Source: Terriglobia bacterium (lineage in GTDB: Bacteria > Acidobacteriota > Terriglobia > Bryobacterales > Bryobacteraceae). Taken from it: a DNA stretch of 35,980 nucleotides. The DNA lies in the NCBI GenBank assembly GCA_020073305.1, contig JAIQFK010000038.1, positions 1-35,980 on the forward strand, in the 5' to 3' direction. Below, in pieces: positions 33,352 through 35,980 of the stretch. Every line of letters starts with the position of its first letter. Positions within the stretch are counted from its first letter, which is position 1. Below the pieces are notes generated by a model that saw only the letters and a program-made list of their open reading frames with translations, searched no databases and was not told where the DNA came from. The translations under genes were made by a program, and so were the position numbers.

Positions 33352-35457
33352 ATGCCATTGGACGTTGCAGGACTCTTGCCGTTTCACTTCTCCAGAACGG
33401 CGGCCCCGTTGCTGCTCGCATCATGGTGTCTGGCGGACCTCCCTATCGCGAAGGCGCAAGACGTACTCACCCATCATAATGACATTGCCCGCACCGGCCA
33501 AAACCTGAACGAAACCACCCTGACGCCGAACGACGTGAACTTCAGTTCGTTCGGAAAGCTCTTCACGATTTCCGTAGACGGCAAGGTGGATGCTCAGCCG
33601 TTGTACGTAGCAGGCATTGCGATTCCCGCACAGGGCACGCACAACTTACTGATTGTAGCCACCGAGCACGATACTGTTTATGCATTCGACGCGGATACGG
33701 GCGCTTCGATCTGGAAAGTTTCCATGTTGAAATCCGGGGAAGCGCCATCGGACAATCGCTCCTGCGGTCAGGTCACGCCAGAGATCGGCATTACTGCCAC
33801 ACCCGTGATTGATCGTACTCGCGGGCCAAATGGCGCGATCTATCTCGTCGCGATGTCTAAGGATGGCGCGGGGAATTACTATCAGCGCCTGCACGCGCTC
33901 GATCTCGCCACGCACGCGGAATTGTTTGGCGGGCCCAAGTTGGTTCAGGCAACTTATCCCGGCACCGGTGACAACACCGACGGCACGAAGGTGATATTCG
34001 ACGCCAAGCAGTACAAGGAGCGGCCGGGCCTGTTGTTACTCAACGGTACCGTGTATACGGCGTGGGGATCTCATTGCGACATTCGCCCGTATACAGGTTG
34101 GGTCATGGGATACGACGCCGCGACTCTCGCGCAGACAACCGTCCTTAACGTGGTTCCCAATGGCAGCGAAGGCGGGATCTGGATGTCGGGGGCCGGACTC
34201 GCCGCGGACGCATCGGGGAACATCTACCTGCTCAATGGCAACGGAGATTTTGACATGACCCTGAATGGCGGCGGCTTTCCCGCCAACGGCAACTATGGCA
34301 ACGCGTTCATGAAGCTGTCCACGTCGGCTGGTCTGGCCGTCGCCGATTACTTCGAAATGGACAACGAGGTGCCCGAGAACGCCAGTGACGCCGATCTCGG
34401 CTCCGGAGGCGCGATGGTGCTGCCTGACCAGAACGACAGCCTGGGCAAAGTCTGGCGCTTGGCCGTGGGTGCGGGCAAAGACAGCAATCTGTATCTGGTG
34501 AACCGCGATTCGATGGGTAAGTTCAGCTTGAGTAATAACAACGTCTATCAGGAACTTGCGGGAGCGTTACCGGGCGGAGTCTGGGCCATGCCGGCTTATT
34601 TCAACGGCACCGTCTATTACGGTTCCGTCGGCAGCCCCATCTATGCGTTTCGGTTCGCGAATGCGAAGCTTTCAACCACGCCGGTTGCGCAAACGGGTAA
34701 TGCATTCGGTTACCCGGGATCCATACCCAGCATCTCGGCGAACAACAACACCAACGGCATCGTTTGGGCCGCCGAGAATTCGAATCCCGCCGTCCTGCAT
34801 GCCTACGATGCGACTAACCTGCGTGAGCTTTACAACAGCAACCAGGCGGCGGGCGGCCGCGACCATTTTGGAGCAGGGAACAAGTTCATCGCGCCCACCA
34901 TCGCCAACGGCAAAGTGTACGTGGCAACCACGGCGGGTGTTGGCGTCTTCGGCCTCTTGCATCCCGCGCCGTTGCCGCCCACATCGCTGAGCGCCGGCTC
35001 AGTCGGCGGCGGCGCGGCCCCCTGCGACCCGGACAAAGACGGAACGGTCAACGTTGCTGACGTACAACTGGCCATAGATATGGACCTCGGCATGTTGACT
35101 TGCACGCTCACTGTCGAGGGAACTGCCCTCTGCAATATTGCCGTTGTGCAACGCCTGATCAACGCCGCGTTGGGCTTAGGATGCGTCACAGGCCCCGGCG
35201 TCACTGCCCACAGCGTGAATCTAACTTGGACGGCCAGCGCCTCCACTAACGTGGCTGGTTACAATGTCTATCGGGGAAGCACGTCAGGTGGACCGTACAC
35301 GAAAGTCAACTCAGGCTTAGTCGTTGGTACCACTTATACCGACACCAGCGTCCAGCCTGGTCAGACTTACTACTACGTGGCCACGGCGGTAGACAGCAAC
35401 AGCACTGAAAGTGCCTACTCCTCCCCGCCGGCCCAGTCGGTCGTACCTTCCTCGTAG
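33352..35457 (+). CDS. Exported PQQ-type beta-propeller protein with dockerin-like and fibronectin III domains
   Basis: A 701-residue secreted protein. A signal-like hydrophobic segment (LLLASWCLADLPIAKA) covers about 20-36. Residues 37-545 contain propeller blades of the PQQ/pyrrolo-quinoline-quinone-like type: IVATEHDTVYAFDADTGASI, VYTAWGSHCDIRP, and IVWAAENSNPAVLHAYDA. No catalytic PQQ-binding residues can be assigned. Residues about 557-605 form a dockerin-like calcium-binding pair (CDPDKDGTVNVADVQLAIDM then NIAVVQRLINAALGLG); the rest is a fibronectin type III domain (VNLTWTASASTNVAGYNVYR). AGGAG at 33341-33345 favours the second ATG (33352) over 33349. Confidence 0.8.
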   Translation: MPLDVAGLLPFHFSRTAAPLLLASWCLADLPIAKAQDVLTHHNDIARTGQNLNETTLTPNDVNFSSFGKLFTISVDGKVDAQPLYVAGIAIPAQGTHNLLIVATEHDTVYAFDADTGASIWKVSMLKSGEAPSDNRSCGQVTPEIGITATPVIDRTRGPNGAIYLVAMSKDGAGNYYQRLHALDLATHAELFGGPKLVQATYPGTGDNTDGTKVIFDAKQYKERPGLLLLNGTVYTAWGSHCDIRPYTGWVMGYDAATLAQTTVLNVVPNGSEGGIWMSGAGLAADASGNIYLLNGNGDFDMTLNGGGFPANGNYGNAFMKLSTSAGLAVADYFEMDNEVPENASDADLGSGGAMVLPDQNDSLGKVWRLAVGAGKDSNLYLVNRDSMGKFSLSNNNVYQELAGALPGGVWAMPAYFNGTVYYGSVGSPIYAFRFANAKLSTTPVAQTGNAFGYPGSIPSISANNNTNGIVWAAENSNPAVLHAYDATNLRELYNSNQAAGGRDHFGAGNKFIAPTIANGKVYVATTAGVGVFGLLHPAPLPPTSLSAGSVGGGAAPCDPDKDGTVNVADVQLAIDMDLGMLTCTLTVEGTALCNIAVVQRLINAALGLGCVTGPGVTAHSVNLTWTASASTNVAGYNVYRGSTSGGPYTKVNSGLVVGTTYTDTSVQPGQTYYYVATAVDSNSTESAYSSPPAQSVVPSS

Positions 35458-35489
35458 CGGCCGGCTTCCCAACAATTGCACAATCCGCT

Positions 35490-35765
35490 CTTTGCACGGA
35501 GCACGGAGCGGTGATGCTGGCAAACGTACTCCAGAGCCCCGTGGCAGTTCGTGCGAGCATCCAGGTGGTGCGCGCATTCGTCCACCTGCGCCAGATGCTC
35601 GCGGGCTACGACGAACTGGCTCGAAGGATTGAAGCCCTGGAGCGGAAAATGGGGAAGCACGACGCTAAGGGCGAAAACGGGACGGCGAAAACGGGACGGG
35701 CGAAAACGGGACGGCGAAAACGGGACAGACGCATTTTCGGGCGAAAACGGGACAGGAAGCTGTGA
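35490..35765 (+). pseudogene. C-terminal remnant of an ORF6N/KilA-N-type phage protein gene
   Basis: The frame reads TEHGAVMLANVLQSPVAV then VRAFVHLRQMLAGYDELARR and IEALERKMGKHDA, the usual end of the ORF6N DNA-binding protein family, with the coiled coil after it. The N-terminal ORF6N domain is missing upstream (only AGFPTIAQSAL and then the previous gene's end). After KHDA the frame runs into the tandem repeat, giving KGENGTAKTGRAKTGRRKRD. It is a truncated, probably dead gene next to mobile DNA. Confidence 0.6.
35669..35753 (+). repeat. Tandem GGCGAAAACGGGAC repeat
   Basis: Five units of 14 or 15 bp: 35669-35683, 35684-35697, 35698-35712, 35713-35726, and after 12 unrelated bases 35739-35753. 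The core is (G)GGCGAAAACGGGAC. The alternating 15/14 lengths suggest the ancestral unit is a 29-bp pair. It lies at the junction of the ORF6N remnant and the IS1182-like element. Confidence 0.85.
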
Positions 35766-35817
35766 AAAAATCGAGGCGCTCACTTGAAAATATTCGGTGA
35801 ATCCGTAAACTCGATTT

Positions 35818-35980
35818 GTGGACACCAACCAACATGCAAGCGAGGCACTCCGTTTCGAGGAGATCGATCGTGCCCAGAGCGTCCTGCTGCCGGTAGACAT
35901 TGAGGGACTCATCGGCGAAGAGCACCCCGCTCGCAGCATCTGGAGCTTTGTCGGCCGTTTGGATCTGGATGCCTTCGTCG
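35818..35980 (+). CDS. IS1182-like transposase, N-terminal fragment (cut by window edge)
   Basis: The frame from GTG at 35818 reads LRFEEIDRAQSVLLPVDIEG then LIGEEHPARSIWSFVGRL, the hallmark start of IS1182/IS5-superfamily (DDE) transposases: a D-R-x-Q-xx-L-xP block, then EDHPAR-like EEHPARSIW. GTG is used because a TAA stop at 35806-35808 leaves no earlier start. The rest lies outside the window. The element's left terminal repeat could not be identified; it should lie between about 35755 and 35817. Confidence 0.8.
   Translation, partial: MDTNQHASEALRFEEIDRAQSVLLPVDIEGLIGEEHPARSIWSFVGRLDLDAFV

Overview
The window looks like a piece of an Acidobacteriota chromosome, most likely of the Solibacter/Bryobacter type. 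This rests on style rather than on a marker gene. It has a GC-rich genome, a roughly 1,170-residue Oar-like TonB-dependent receptor with an N-terminal carboxypeptidase-regulatory domain, many Tat- or Sec-exported catabolic enzymes, a PEP-CTERM protein, and a beta-propeller protein with a dockerin-like tail. No rRNA, tRNA or CRISPR array was recognised.

Layout. Positions 1-228 are the end of an ISL3-like insertion sequence. Positions 348-815 hold two eroded genes (a PlsC-like acyltransferase and a GH63 glucosidase) in front of an intact glycogen debranching enzyme (918-2930). Next come an exported gamma-glutamyltransferase-like protein and a Tat-exported TIM-barrel-like protein (3074-6284). 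Positions 6551-20216 form a carbohydrate (probably amino-sugar) locus. It has a small alpha/beta-barrel protein, a NagB-like protein, a PfkB kinase, a reverse-strand LacI regulator, and then a forward run of TonB receptor, Tat-exported DapA-like protein, exported SelA-like PLP enzyme, GH2 exo-beta-glucosaminidase-like enzyme and an ornithine cyclodeaminase-like protein. Two matching LacI-type operators (6585-6596 and 10462-10473) lie at the heads of the two forward runs, which suggests one regulon. The SelA-like gene carries an apparent one-base deletion near its 3' end.

Positions 20273-24702 form a sulfur module: a siroheme sulfite/nitrite reductase with an extra helical C-terminal domain, an overlapping gene of unknown family, and a convergent metallo-beta-lactamase/double-rhodanese protein. 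Positions 24790-31078 hold a small membrane protein overlapping an exported metallophosphoesterase gene, an ABC-F ATPase, a VapC-like PIN toxin with an unfamiliar partner gene, an APC-type permease whose start codon is non-ATG, and a CPBP-type membrane protease. Positions 31402-35457 encode surface proteins: a proline-repeat PEP-CTERM protein and a PQQ-type propeller with dockerin-like and fibronectin III domains. The right edge has an ORF6N-type gene remnant, a 14-15 bp tandem repeat and the start of an IS1182-like transposase, so both edges of the window are mobile DNA.

How it may work together (inference). The TonB receptor would import oligosaccharides and the exo-glucosaminidase would release glucosamine. 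The SelA-like and DapA-like enzymes resemble the dehydratase/aldolase pair used for aminosugar acids such as D-glucosaminate, but here both carry export signals. The NagB-like and PfkB proteins would handle sugars in the cytoplasm. The exported PLP-enzyme/aldolase-fold pair is the most novel-looking part of the window.
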